From: JAVBNU01 sp031551265
GTDB taxonomy: Bacteria > Cyanobacteriota > Vampirovibrionia > Gastranaerophilales > Gastranaerophilaceae
Length of the DNA: 26,596 nt
NCBI GenBank assembly: GCA_031551265.1
Contig: JAVBNU010000087.1
Location: 1 to 26,596 of the forward strand
Reading direction: 5' to 3'
The position numbers were made by a program, and so were the translations under genes. The notes below the pieces were generated by a model. The model was not told the origin of the DNA. It was given only the letters and a program-made list of their open reading frames with translations, and ran no database searches. Below are positions 15,601 through 23,874 of the stretch, one piece after another; positions within the stretch are counted from its first letter, which is position 1, and every line of letters starts with the position of its first letter.

Positions 15601-16944
15601 ATGAAAGTACATATGAACATAGCAATAGCTATTGGTTTAGGCTTAAAACGCAACGGACATATATTTTTAGGATTAATAGCAGGTGTTATTGTAGGACTTT
15701 TACTGCATCAACATATTCATAACGGCGTGGCCGACTCAAGAGTAATATCTCTGATTATGACTGCTTTAAACTTCGTAGGCCAGGTATTTATTCGCCTAAT
15801 CCAGATGGTAGTAATACCGTTGGTGTTCAGCGCAATAGTTATAGGCATAGCAAGCGTTGGCGACAACAAACAGCTGGGTAAAATCGGCTCTAAAATGATA
15901 CTCTACTATGGGATTATTACCGTAATCGCTGTTGTCATCGGCGCAACTCTCGCATTAGGACTCAAGCCCGGCGATGGTGTGCCTATTGATACGTCAAATG
16001 CTGCAGGCATCCAACAAATTGTAGCTGATGCATACCACCAACAAAAATCGAATGTTACACAAATATTTATAAACTTAATCCCTGACAACCCGATGACTTC
16101 ACTGGCTAAAGGCGATATGATTCCGATTATCGTTTTTGTCGTAATTTTTGCATTAGCATTGTCAAAAATAGGCGAGATAAACCGGCCGATTGTCGCGGTG
16201 TTTGAATCTATTTTTGCTGCGACAATGAAAGTCACAGACTGGATTATGTTTATTGCGGCGCCCGGGGTCTTTGCGCTCATTGCTACCACTCTTGCCACGT
16301 ACGGCTTGAGTATATTTGATAATATAGGTAAATTCTTTATCGCTGTCGCGATTGGCTTTGCGATACAGCTGGTTGTAGTTTACCCGCTAATGTTAAGAAT
16401 ATTTTCTAAAGTGCCGATTTTGACATTTTTTTCAGGTATCGCAGAAGCAATGATAGTGGCATTCGGCACAGCAAGCTCTTCAGCAACGCTGCCATTGACT
16501 ATTGGCTGCTGCGAAAAGCGCGGTATTTCTCATAAGGTTTGCAGTTTTGTCTTACCTCTGGGTGCGACTCTAAATATGGATGCCACGGCATTATTCCAAA
16601 CAGTAGCCGTTATATTCCTGACACAAGCCTATGGGATAACACTTGAGCCTATACAAATTCTGCAAATTGCAGTCTTAGCAATTATTGCTTCAAGTACATG
16701 TGCCGGTATTCCAGGGGCAGGCGTAATAACGATTGCTGTTGTTCTGACAAGCTTAGGATTGACGCCGGAGCAGTTAATAGAAGGTTTTGCGTTCTTGCTG
16801 GCAATTGATAGGATTGTTGATATGCTGCGTACAATGAACAACGTAACCAGTGATGCCGTAGTTGCAGCAATTATTGCTGATAACGAAAATGAAATCAACT
16901 ATGACATGCTGACCTGTCGCGAAGAACAAAAAGAACTCGTGTAA
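15601..16944 (+). CDS. Dicarboxylate/amino acid:cation symporter (SDF/DAACS family), GltP/GltT-like
   Basis: This is the second member of the SDF family in the window (447 residues), divergent from the first. Motifs follow the sodium-coupled aspartate/glutamate pattern: ASSSATLP (291-298, HP1), NMDATA (325-330, NMDGTA variant with Gly to Ala), STCAGIPGAG (HP2) and helix 8 DRIVDMLRTMNNVTSD (403-418). The residues corresponding to archaeal GltPh D390, D394, R397, T398, N401 and D405 are all present (D403, D407, R410, T411, N414, D418). It probably imports glutamate or aspartate with sodium. A loop of about 30 residues after helix 3 (KPGDGVPIDTSNAAG onward) is typical of bacterial members. The ATG has GAGG 7 bases upstream. 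Confidence 0.9.
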   Translation: MKVHMNIAIAIGLGLKRNGHIFLGLIAGVIVGLLLHQHIHNGVADSRVISLIMTALNFVGQVFIRLIQMVVIPLVFSAIVIGIASVGDNKQLGKIGSKMILYYGIITVIAVVIGATLALGLKPGDGVPIDTSNAAGIQQIVADAYHQQKSNVTQIFINLIPDNPMTSLAKGDMIPIIVFVVIFALALSKIGEINRPIVAVFESIFAATMKVTDWIMFIAAPGVFALIATTLATYGLSIFDNIGKFFIAVAIGFAIQLVVVYPLMLRIFSKVPILTFFSGIAEAMIVAFGTASSSATLPLTIGCCEKRGISHKVCSFVLPLGATLNMDATALFQTVAVIFLTQAYGITLEPIQILQIAVLAIIASSTCAGIPGAGVITIAVVLTSLGLTPEQLIEGFAFLLAIDRIVDMLRTMNNVTSDAVVAAIIADNENEINYDMLTCREEQKELV

Positions 16945-16971
16945 AGTTTTTTTATCACTATAAAATTATAC

Positions 16972-16998
16972 GTCACCCTGAACTTGTTTCAGGGTCTG
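16972..16998 (+). repeat. REP-like palindromic repeat, left unit
   Basis: The perfect 8-bp stem ACCCTGAA/TTCAGGGT (16975-16995) has the loop CTTGT and is flanked by GTC at the head and CTG at the tail. The head GTCAnnCTGAACT and tail TCTG match the right unit read on the other strand. Confidence 0.6.
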
Positions 16999-17083
16999 TA
17001 TATTTATGGATTTTAATTCTGTCTGTGTATTTGGTAAAAAATAACCGAAACCCAATGATTAAAACGTAACTACTTAGCTGGTA

Positions 17084-17128
17084 CAGATGCAGCAACCGGG
17101 TTGGCGCCGCAACCGAGTTCAGCATGAC
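17084..17128 (-). repeat. REP-like palindromic repeat, right unit (inverted)
   Basis: Read on the minus strand it begins GTCATGCTGAACT (17128-17116) and ends GCATCTG (17090-17084), so head and tail match the left unit with 11 of 13 head bases equal. The interior forms an imperfect hairpin (GGTTG pairing with CAACC). It is GC-rich compared with its surroundings. Confidence 0.55.
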
Positions 17129-17138
17129 AAACAGTTTT

Positions 17139-17166
17139 TTGACTTTGTGCCTAAAAACATTAATCT
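17139..17166 (+). promoter_or_regulatory. Weak promoter candidate for the TPR gene
   Basis: TTGACT (17139-17144) and TAATCT (17161-17166) are 16 bases apart. The leader would be about 115 bases. An alternative -10, TATATA, lies too far away at 17168. Confidence 0.3.
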
Positions 17167-17287
17167 TATATAGCCAAAACATAGAAATATCCTACATAAA
17201 GATGAACTTTGGCCAAAACAAAGAAGTTAGTATTAATAAAGCCGATAATAACTATAGAGCGCTCTTACTAGAAACGGGTGAAGAAGA

Positions 17288-18757
17288 TTGTACAACAGTA
17301 TCTATCCAGTTAATATAAAGCCATACAGCGGACCTCGCAAGGGTTCAATCAATCCTGATGCTGAGGGTAATTCTTCGCAGCAAAACAATCAAAATAATCA
17401 GGAGAACAAACAAAATAATCGTCGTGCGAGTTTTTTACGTACTGTGCCGGAAGATAAGCCAACACAAACTGATAGTTACACAAAAGCTCCAACACAAGCA
17501 CCTCCTCCGTATACACCAGCAGCGCCCGCTCCCGCAACACAAAATGAAACATATTTAAAAAACGATGTTAATATCGCCCAAATACTCATTGATTTTCGTA
17601 ACACCGCGCTGGCTATAGGAGTACCTGAAGAATTAGGTGAGGAAATCAACGGTTATTTTAACCTTGTTGAAAAACAAGCATCCAAGCCTGAGCCGAATAA
17701 AAAACTTATACAATCTAATTTAAAGAATGCATCGCTTCTTATCGACAAATTTATTACTGAAAGCCTCGGTAAAAACTCCCGCGTCGTTGAAAACTGGATA
17801 GACACTCTGTTTTTACAAAAAATTAATTACAAATACGATGAGAAGAGTGTAAATCCTGATTTTCAAATTCAATTTCCGGAGAGATCTCAACAAAAAACCG
17901 AGGAAGATACCAAAGAGACAGAACAGCCGGCCGAAATGGAAGCACAGCCTTTGATGGTTGAGCAAAAAACGACAGCAGCAAAAACCGAGTACTATATTCC
18001 TCAGAACAAGGAATTAAAAAAGTTATTTATACAAGCAAAAAAATATTCGATGATTGATGACCCGTCAAAAGCCCTCAAGTCGTTCCAAAAAGCGCTCGAA
18101 AAATCTATTGAACTCGGTGACACCCAAGCGCAGTCATTAATTTTTTATGAAGCCGGACAAATTTTTGACAAGAAGGATTTGCTCCCTCAAGCCCTAAAAA
18201 ATTATTACAAGGCTTCAAAAAAATCATCTGACTACAACATCAAAACAAAAGCGCATTACAACATGGCGAAGATATATGACGATTTTGTGAAAGTTGAGCC
18301 GGCTGTTGAGCATTATTTTGTGGCTATTTCCTATGCCGGTGAAAGTGAAAACCTTTCAGCTCAATCAAAATCACTGGCAAACATCGCCGGAATGTACGCT
18401 GAACGTTACCAAAAACAAAAAGCTAAAGATTTTACTGCTTTATCAACTGATATTGCAAAAGAAACAAATAATCCAAAAGTTATTGGCTCTGCTTACGCAA
18501 AAGGCGGGCACAATTACGGTGCTATGGGCGAGGTTTCCGAAGCACTGCAATTTTATAAAGAATCAACAAAACAATACAAAAAAGTTTCTTCACCAATCTC
18601 AGTTGCACGGAACCTCGAGAAAGCCGCAGCATTGATGTTAGAACTAGGGAATAAGCACAAGGCTCGTAAATTATATAGAGAAGCTTACAACCATTATTCA
18701 CTGGCTGAGGACGAAGAGTCAATGAAATATGTTTTTGCACAAATGGCTAAATTATAA
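17288..18757 (+). CDS. TPR protein with a disordered, Asn/Gln- and Pro-rich N-terminus
   Basis: The protein has 489 residues. It begins MYNSIYPVNIKPYSGPRKGS, then a low-complexity region rich in Asn and Gln (about 24-45) and in Pro, Ala and Thr (about 56-85). A helical segment spans about 90-200, and a second charged linker (TEEDTKETEQPAEMEAQP) follows. From about 240 to the end come TPR-type helical hairpins (for example DPSKALKSFQKALEKSIELGD, ALKNYYKASKKSSDYN and GEVSEALQFYKESTKQY). There is no signal peptide or membrane segment. The role is probably as a protein-binding scaffold, partner unknown. The start is a TTG directly after an in-frame TGA, with GGTGA 6 bases upstream, so no earlier start is possible. 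It converges on the PBP gene 7 bases away. Confidence 0.8.
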   Translation: MYNSIYPVNIKPYSGPRKGSINPDAEGNSSQQNNQNNQENKQNNRRASFLRTVPEDKPTQTDSYTKAPTQAPPPYTPAAPAPATQNETYLKNDVNIAQILIDFRNTALAIGVPEELGEEINGYFNLVEKQASKPEPNKKLIQSNLKNASLLIDKFITESLGKNSRVVENWIDTLFLQKINYKYDEKSVNPDFQIQFPERSQQKTEEDTKETEQPAEMEAQPLMVEQKTTAAKTEYYIPQNKELKKLFIQAKKYSMIDDPSKALKSFQKALEKSIELGDTQAQSLIFYEAGQIFDKKDLLPQALKNYYKASKKSSDYNIKTKAHYNMAKIYDDFVKVEPAVEHYFVAISYAGESENLSAQSKSLANIAGMYAERYQKQKAKDFTALSTDIAKETNNPKVIGSAYAKGGHNYGAMGEVSEALQFYKESTKQYKKVSSPISVARNLEKAAALMLELGNKHKARKLYREAYNHYSLAEDEESMKYVFAQMAKL

Positions 18758-18764
18758 TTATAAA

Positions 18765-20921
18765 CTACGGAGTTGCCGGCATCGGCTTTGGCAATGATGG
18801 TGCAGGTAAAGCTACAGGCGGTGAAGGTAACGGTGCAACAGGTGCCGTAGTAGCTGCGTCAGTGCCGATTATACCAGGTGTAGGAATCGGAGGCACAGGA
18901 GCTAAATTACTTTCGCCTGTTCCACCTTCTGTGGTACCTGTATTTTCACCGTCAGTTGTATTCGTTGTTGCCGGTTGCTCATTATCTGCCGAGTCGTCGC
19001 CTCCTTCGGATGCTTTTGTCGGCATGCCTTCACGTTTCAATATTATTTCAGGGTAATTAAAGTCGACATTGCCATATGGAGCTGTCACAATCTTCATGAT
19101 ATCGCGCCAAATAAGAGCGGGTACCGAACCACCGGTCAGTGCAACTCTCATGTTCGTGTTGTCATCGTTGCCAACCCAAACTCCTGTCGCAACGTCAGGA
19201 GAATACCCGACAAACCAGGCGTCTTTATAGCTATCAGTTGTTCCTGATTTAGCGGCTAAAGGCTTGCCTAAATCTGCTGCACGACCTGTACCATTTGTTA
19301 TAACTGTTTTTAACATAGCAGTTAAAACTGCTGCTGTTCTACTATCTAAGACCTTCAAGCTGTGCTTTTTCGGCGCTTTATAAATTACTTGGCCTCGCGA
19401 AGTCTCAATCTGCTCAACTGAATACGGTCTCACCTTAAAACCATCATTCGCAAAAGCACCATAAGCGATTACTAATTCATAAAGTTTCACACCATTTGAG
19501 CCAAGTGCGATTGTATAATCGTGCTCAATTGGTGTTGTTATGCCTAATGCTCTGCAAATATTGATAACAGGACGCACACCTACATCTTGTATTAGTTTTA
19601 CCGCAACAACATTTGATGAAATTGTCAGCCCGAGAAAAAGAGGTATTTTACCACGGTATTTGTTGCCGTAATTTTTGGGAGCCCATTCGGTGCCTTCGAC
19701 TTTTATTGCAGAGTCGTCCACCCACTCATTCGGGTCATGCCCTTTTTCTATTGCAGCTGCATATACAAATGGCTTGAATGCGGAGCCTGGAGGGCGAACT
19801 GCGTATCTTACTCTGTCATATTGGCTTTTACCGTAGTTTTTGCCACCGACATAGACATATATCTCGCCCGTGTTGGGGTTAAATGAAAATGCCGCTGCTT
19901 GTTGTTTATCTTGTGTTAAACCGTATGCTGCAAGATTTTTACGCACAGCTTCTTCGGCTGCTTGTTGTGCTTTATAATTTAATGTTGTTGTAATTTTGTA
20001 GCCGCCTTGAGATATCTCCTGCTCTGTAAATCCAAGCGTTTCCAGTTCGTCAATCACGTAATCGACAAAATATCCGGCGCGATTAAAAGCGTTAATTTCA
20101 GGATTAGCGTTTAATTTTAATTTTTCATCAAGCGCATTGTCATATTGTTCTTTCGTTATGTATTTCATCTTGTACATACGATTCAGCACATGGTTACGAC
20201 GTTTAATAGATAAATCCGCTTTGTTGAACGGCGAATACACCGAAGGCGCTTGGGGTAATCCTGCAATTAGTGCGCATTCAGCCAGGGTCAAGTCTTTGAG
20301 TGATTTATCAAAATAAATTTGTGCTGCAGCCGCAACACCATAGGCGCTTGAGCCTAAGTAAATATTATTTAAATACATTTCTAAAATTTTGTCTTTAGAA
20401 AGTGATTTTTCGATTCTTGCAGATATGATAAATTCTTTTACTTTACGATTATACGTTTTTTCATTGCCTAAGAACAAAATACGAGCGAGCTGCTGCGTAA
20501 TTGTACTCGCACCTTGAACCAAACGACCGGCAATTATGTTCGATATCATTGAACGCGCCAAGCCCGTCGGGTCATAGCCGTGGTGATTGTAGAAATTCTT
20601 GTCCTCTGTCGCGATTATAGCTTTTTTAAGGTTATCTGGGATATCTTTAAATTCTACGTTCTGATACTTGTAACCCGTGAAAGTCTTTATCATTTCGCCA
20701 TCTGATGAATAAATTTTTGTAACGATATTAGGCTTAAATTCGCTAAGATTTTTGATAGGCTTTAGTGAGCCCAAATAAACTTTAAGACCAAAATAACCGG
20801 CTAAAAGACACGCAATACCTATTATCACGCCATACTTTATAAACGTCAGAATGGGCATACTCTGTTTTGCTTTTGGCTTTACTGTATTAGTTGCTTTGCG
20901 GGGTGCTCGATAATTTGGCAT
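18765..20921 (-). CDS. Class A penicillin-binding protein (PBP1A-type transglycosylase/transpeptidase)
   Basis: This bifunctional peptidoglycan synthase polymerises lipid II and cross-links the stem peptides. It has 718 residues: a basic cytoplasmic N-terminus, one membrane segment (about 26-50), a GT51 glycosyltransferase domain with EDKNFYNHHG (catalytic E106) and QGASTITQQLAR (136-147), and a transpeptidase domain. The latter has the SxxK motif (S380-K383), SSN (435-437) and KSGT (558-561), so both activities should be intact. From about 626 the tail is low-complexity: Asp/Gly/Thr-rich, then Pro/Ala-rich, ending KPMPATP. It probably extends into the periplasm and is of unknown use. The ATG at 20919-20921 has GAGAAG upstream. 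The gene is divergent from the YkgJ-like gene. Confidence 0.94.
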   Translation of the reverse strand: MPNYRAPRKATNTVKPKAKQSMPILTFIKYGVIIGIACLLAGYFGLKVYLGSLKPIKNLSEFKPNIVTKIYSSDGEMIKTFTGYKYQNVEFKDIPDNLKKAIIATEDKNFYNHHGYDPTGLARSMISNIIAGRLVQGASTITQQLARILFLGNEKTYNRKVKEFIISARIEKSLSKDKILEMYLNNIYLGSSAYGVAAAAQIYFDKSLKDLTLAECALIAGLPQAPSVYSPFNKADLSIKRRNHVLNRMYKMKYITKEQYDNALDEKLKLNANPEINAFNRAGYFVDYVIDELETLGFTEQEISQGGYKITTTLNYKAQQAAEEAVRKNLAAYGLTQDKQQAAAFSFNPNTGEIYVYVGGKNYGKSQYDRVRYAVRPPGSAFKPFVYAAAIEKGHDPNEWVDDSAIKVEGTEWAPKNYGNKYRGKIPLFLGLTISSNVVAVKLIQDVGVRPVINICRALGITTPIEHDYTIALGSNGVKLYELVIAYGAFANDGFKVRPYSVEQIETSRGQVIYKAPKKHSLKVLDSRTAAVLTAMLKTVITNGTGRAADLGKPLAAKSGTTDSYKDAWFVGYSPDVATGVWVGNDDNTNMRVALTGGSVPALIWRDIMKIVTAPYGNVDFNYPEIILKREGMPTKASEGGDDSADNEQPATTNTTDGENTGTTEGGTGESNLAPVPPIPTPGIIGTDAATTAPVAPLPSPPVALPAPSLPKPMPATP

Positions 20922-20956
20922 TTTATATTCTTCTCACTATCCTTACATACATTATT

Positions 20957-20986
20957 TTAGCAAATAAATAATTTATGACATATAAT
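20957..20986 (+). promoter_or_regulatory. Promoter for the YkgJ-like gene, possibly giving a leaderless transcript
   Basis: A perfect TATAAT (20981-20986) lies only 7 bases before the ATG at 20994, with a weak -35 (TTAGCA, 20957-20962) 18 bases upstream. The transcript would start at or next to the start codon. Confidence 0.4.
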
Positions 20987-20993
20987 CTTAATT

Positions 20994-21386
20994 ATGCTTA
21001 ACATTTTGAAATCATTCTTTTATGAAATAGGCTCATACTTTGTGGCGAAATCGAACCCATACGTGCGTATCGGTGAATGTCGCAAATGCGGCAAATGCTG
21101 CAATCAAATCTACAGTATTGATACTTATACTGAAAAAGAATTCAAGTTTATGCAATTTGTTTACCATCCTTATCGCAGATTTTATATTAAAGGCAAGGAT
21201 GAAGCGGGAAATTTTATCTTCGCATGCAAACATGTTTCACCCGAAGGTCATTGTACTGTCTACGATAAACGCCCGAATTTATGCAAAAGCTATCCTGTCG
21301 GAAAATACAATCGTTCACTAACATTGCCCGATGGCTGTGGCTATAAATTTGTCAAAAAAGAGTTTGGCGATTTTTTGGATAATTAA
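20994..21386 (+). CDS. YkgJ family cysteine-cluster protein
   Basis: The protein has 130 residues. The YkgJ (CxxCxxCC) domain begins at about residue 29 with CRKCGKCC (C29, C32, C35, C36). It continues with further cysteines in FACKHVSPEGHC, NLCKSYPVG and DGCGYKF. The family is thought to bind zinc or an iron-sulfur cluster; its function is not well established. The first 25 residues are moderately hydrophobic but not a clear signal peptide. No Shine-Dalgarno site is visible and a -10 box lies 7 bases upstream, so it may be leaderless. The next Met in frame lies inside the cysteine domain, so this start is the only sensible one. It ends 4 bases from the convergent receiver gene. Confidence 0.82.
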   Translation: MLNILKSFFYEIGSYFVAKSNPYVRIGECRKCGKCCNQIYSIDTYTEKEFKFMQFVYHPYRRFYIKGKDEAGNFIFACKHVSPEGHCTVYDKRPNLCKSYPVGKYNRSLTLPDGCGYKFVKKEFGDFLDN

Positions 21387-21390
21387 TTAT

Positions 21391-21804
21391 TTAATTTTCA
21401 TCAATTTTGGTAAAGCCGTGTTCTTCGAGTTTAAATTTAAGAGCCAAATTATTATAAATCAATGTACTTTTCGAAATCGCCTCAACCATCAACTTTTCAG
21501 CTACATGGTGAATATCGCTTGAGGCTGAAATAATTATTACAAGGGTATTTTGGTATTGTTTGAGCAGCTTAAGTTCGCGAATAAACCATTCACCGGCATG
21601 CTCCGGCTCGTAGTCCTCTTCCATTTGCAAATCAGTCAATATGATATCATATGGCTCCTCTGCATGCGTGAGCGCTAAATTATAAGCCTCTGAGCCGTTC
21701 GCTGCAAAGTCTATTTGTGCTTTTGCAAACAGGCTTTTTACTATGTGCGCGTTCAACTCGCGCCAACTTCTCATATCGTCTACAATTAGAACTTTAAGTT
21801 TCAT
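21391..21804 (-). CDS. Stand-alone response regulator receiver domain (CheY-like)
   Basis: The protein has 137 residues and consists of a receiver domain only, with no output domain. The acidic pair D9-D10 (VDDM), phospho-acceptor D58 (ILTDLQM), switch residue S93 (IISAS) and a lysine at about 112 (ISKS) are in place. The lysine is not followed by the usual proline. It probably relays a phosphate or acts by protein contact; no histidine kinase lies in the window. AAGGAG is well placed before the ATG. It is the last gene of the run that starts with the M16 peptidase, 8 bases after the thioesterase gene. Confidence 0.88.
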   Translation of the reverse strand: MKLKVLIVDDMRSWRELNAHIVKSLFAKAQIDFAANGSEAYNLALTHAEEPYDIILTDLQMEEDYEPEHAGEWFIRELKLLKQYQNTLVIIISASSDIHHVAEKLMVEAISKSTLIYNNLALKFKLEEHGFTKIDEN

Positions 21805-21812
21805 TTCTCTCC

Positions 21813-22238
21813 TTATACACTCGCTAAATTGCTTTGCATGGCCTTTTCATATGCTGTTTTTAAAACTTCAGGCATCGTTTTATATAGCTGTCCTGAATTA
21901 GTAATAGCTACAATTGTTACGGACGCGATAACGTTTACTTTTTCTGTTTCAGCATTTTTAATTATCTGTTCAAATGTTATACTCATTCGCGACATTTTGC
22001 TGATAGAGGTTTCTACGATTATGTTGTCATCTAAAAGTGCTGAGGACTTATAGCGAACATTTAGTTCAATGACAGGCAATGTTATATCCTGCTCTAATAA
22101 ATCTTTTAATTTCAGCCCTAAATCCTCAGATAATTCAACACGCCCCATTTCAAGCCAGCGCAGGTATGAGCCGTGCCACACAACGCCGTACGCGTCCGTG
22201 TCAGAATAATATACTTTCGTTTTAAGTACGTTTTTCAT
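21813..22238 (-). CDS. Acyl-CoA thioesterase, hotdog fold (YbgC/4HBT family)
   Basis: The protein has 141 residues and is a single hotdog domain. The catalytic signature is DTDAYGVVWHGSY (13-25), with D15 in the place of the active aspartate of Pseudomonas 4-hydroxybenzoyl-CoA thioesterase. LRWLEMGRVELSEDLGL follows, as in YbgC-type enzymes. It hydrolyses an acyl-CoA; the chain is not predictable from sequence. In some bacteria YbgC sits with tol-pal, but no tol-pal genes are here. The ATG at 22236-22238 has AGGA about 8 bases upstream. It is in a leftward run, 16 bases after the TPR gene. Confidence 0.88.
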   Translation of the reverse strand: MKNVLKTKVYYSDTDAYGVVWHGSYLRWLEMGRVELSEDLGLKLKDLLEQDITLPVIELNVRYKSSALLDDNIIVETSISKMSRMSITFEQIIKNAETEKVNVIASVTIVAITNSGQLYKTMPEVLKTAYEKAMQSNLASV

Positions 22239-22254
22239 CGTGATTTCCTTTGTT

Positions 22255-23871
22255 TTATTCGAATAATTGCTGAATTTTTTCGAGTATTTCTTGTGGATCT
22301 AGCTCGTTTGAGATTTTGTTTAAATCATAAGCAATTTGGTATAATTTTGCGGCTTCTACGTTGTCACCCGAGATGGAAATCGAGCGTGCAAGATTGTAAT
22401 ATGCCAGCGCGTAGTTCGGGTTGCATTTTATTGCTGCCGAGAATAGTTCGGTAGCTCTTTTTACGCGGCCTAAGTCGTCAAGATAAATTACGCCGAGGTT
22501 ATTATATGCGATGTCGTAGCTTGTATCGTATTTGACAGCCATTTCATAAGATTTGATGGCTTCTTCAATAACGCCGCATCCCCAGTATAAATATCCGAGA
22601 TTACAGTGAATTTTAGCATTCCCCGGGTCAAGTTCAAGCGCCTTACGGTATACCATAAGCGCGTTCTCGTACTCACTTTTGTCATAAAATGCGCTGCCTA
22701 AATTAATATAAATATCAATATCGTTAGGACATAATAAGTACGCCGTTTGATATGAAGCAATGGCCGCATCAATATTTTTTTCAGAAGTTTGATAAACATA
22801 GCCGAGAGTTTGCGCTACAATGCTTGTCCACTGGGCATTAGGATTCAGTGTGACTGCATTTTGGTAGCAAGCGACGGCCTCTTTCATATCATCTTTGACA
22901 TAAAGTAGGCTGCCGAGATTGCTATAATATTCAGCAACGTAGGGCTGGATTTTAATGAGTTTTTTATAAACATCGATTGCGTTTTCATAATCGCCCTGTT
23001 CTTCATATGTAGCGCACAATGCGCGATACGCAGATACATTCAGTGTATCGAGCCAGATCGCCATTTTGTATTCACAAATAGCATCACTATAGCGTCCGAG
23101 CGAGCGATATATCTCACCCATAACACAGTATAGGAGTGTAAAGCCCGGTGCTTGCTCAAGTGCATTTTGATATAACTCAATTGCTTTACCTACATTGCCT
23201 TTTTGCATATAGAATGCACCGATAGACAACACAGGCAAAAACTGTGTGTACGAAATAAGCTTCAAAATACTTGTAACAGCTTTGCCGTCAAATAGCAGCG
23301 TCGCTGCAGCTAAGAACAGTTCTCGTATACAAATAAAAGACTTTTTCAAACTTCTTTTCGCTGAAAGTCTCAGCAGGATAAAGTATAAAAAGTGTGCACG
23401 CGAGGACAAGAAATTGCTTGTGGAGATTGCCTTTTGTACATAATCAAACGCAGGCTGCAAATCATGCTTTTTCGTATAACATTCTGCCAGCATGTAATAT
23501 GCGTCGCTCATTTTCGGGCTTTTTTCGGCTGCGAGGTTGAAATAATTTATTGCTTTATCAATTTCGTTTTTGTAGAAAAATGCACGACCGATTTTGTAGT
23601 ATAGAGTGGCTGAATTAACATAAGACTCTAACGCCCGCTGGTATTCAGTAATAGCTTCATCAATATATTGTTTGGCCTGATAAATGTCCAAATGCCACTC
23701 AAGATATAAGTCTCCCAGCTTAACATGCAAATCTGCATTCAACGGATTTGCGGGATCCTTAGAGATTTCGTATTGGCATAGCTCAATTGCTTTTTGTATA
23801 TTCCCTTGCCGATATACCTTATCAATATCTTTATTCAGTGTTTTTTTGTTATCTAATGTGTTCATGTACAT
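22255..23871 (-). CDS. Large TPR-repeat protein
   Basis: The protein has 538 residues. At least ten TPR units are recognisable, for example KIGRAFFYKNEIDKAINYF, YMQKGNVGKAIELYQNALEQ, GEIYRSLGRYSDAICEY and NLGSAFYDKSEYENALMVY. A hydrophobic, non-repeat stretch (about 180-215, RELFLAAATLLF) interrupts the series. There is no signal peptide. It is probably a scaffold. The start is ATG at 23869-23871, or possibly two codons later at 23865 (better spaced from a weak GAG). It lies 3 bases after the PilZ gene and 16 before the thioesterase gene, so it belongs to one transcript with them. Confidence 0.85.
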   Translation of the reverse strand: MYMNTLDNKKTLNKDIDKVYRQGNIQKAIELCQYEISKDPANPLNADLHVKLGDLYLEWHLDIYQAKQYIDEAITEYQRALESYVNSATLYYKIGRAFFYKNEIDKAINYFNLAAEKSPKMSDAYYMLAECYTKKHDLQPAFDYVQKAISTSNFLSSRAHFLYFILLRLSAKRSLKKSFICIRELFLAAATLLFDGKAVTSILKLISYTQFLPVLSIGAFYMQKGNVGKAIELYQNALEQAPGFTLLYCVMGEIYRSLGRYSDAICEYKMAIWLDTLNVSAYRALCATYEEQGDYENAIDVYKKLIKIQPYVAEYYSNLGSLLYVKDDMKEAVACYQNAVTLNPNAQWTSIVAQTLGYVYQTSEKNIDAAIASYQTAYLLCPNDIDIYINLGSAFYDKSEYENALMVYRKALELDPGNAKIHCNLGYLYWGCGVIEEAIKSYEMAVKYDTSYDIAYNNLGVIYLDDLGRVKRATELFSAAIKCNPNYALAYYNLARSISISGDNVEAAKLYQIAYDLNKISNELDPQEILEKIQQLFE

Positions 23872-23874
23872 GCT

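Larger units (their letters stand above)
16945..17287. other. Gene-free stretch with two REP-like palindromes and a promoter candidate
   Basis: No convincing coding frame is seen; the small open frame at 17124-17318 overlaps the TPR gene and has no ribosome site. The stretch holds two related palindromic repeats in opposite orientation (16972-16998 and 17084-17128) and a weak promoter (17139-17166). The first palindrome lies just after the symporter stop and could also help end its transcript, though no T-run follows it. Confidence 0.55.

Noticed and set aside
16972..17128. A complete MITE with terminal inverted repeats
   Set aside because: The ends match 11 of 13 bases, but no target-site duplication is visible, and each end forms its own palindrome, so a REP pair fits better.
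17124..17318. Small rightward open frame of 64 codons before the TPR gene
   Set aside because: It overlaps the TPR gene start in another frame, has no ribosome site, begins inside the right palindrome, and its product has no recognisable pattern.
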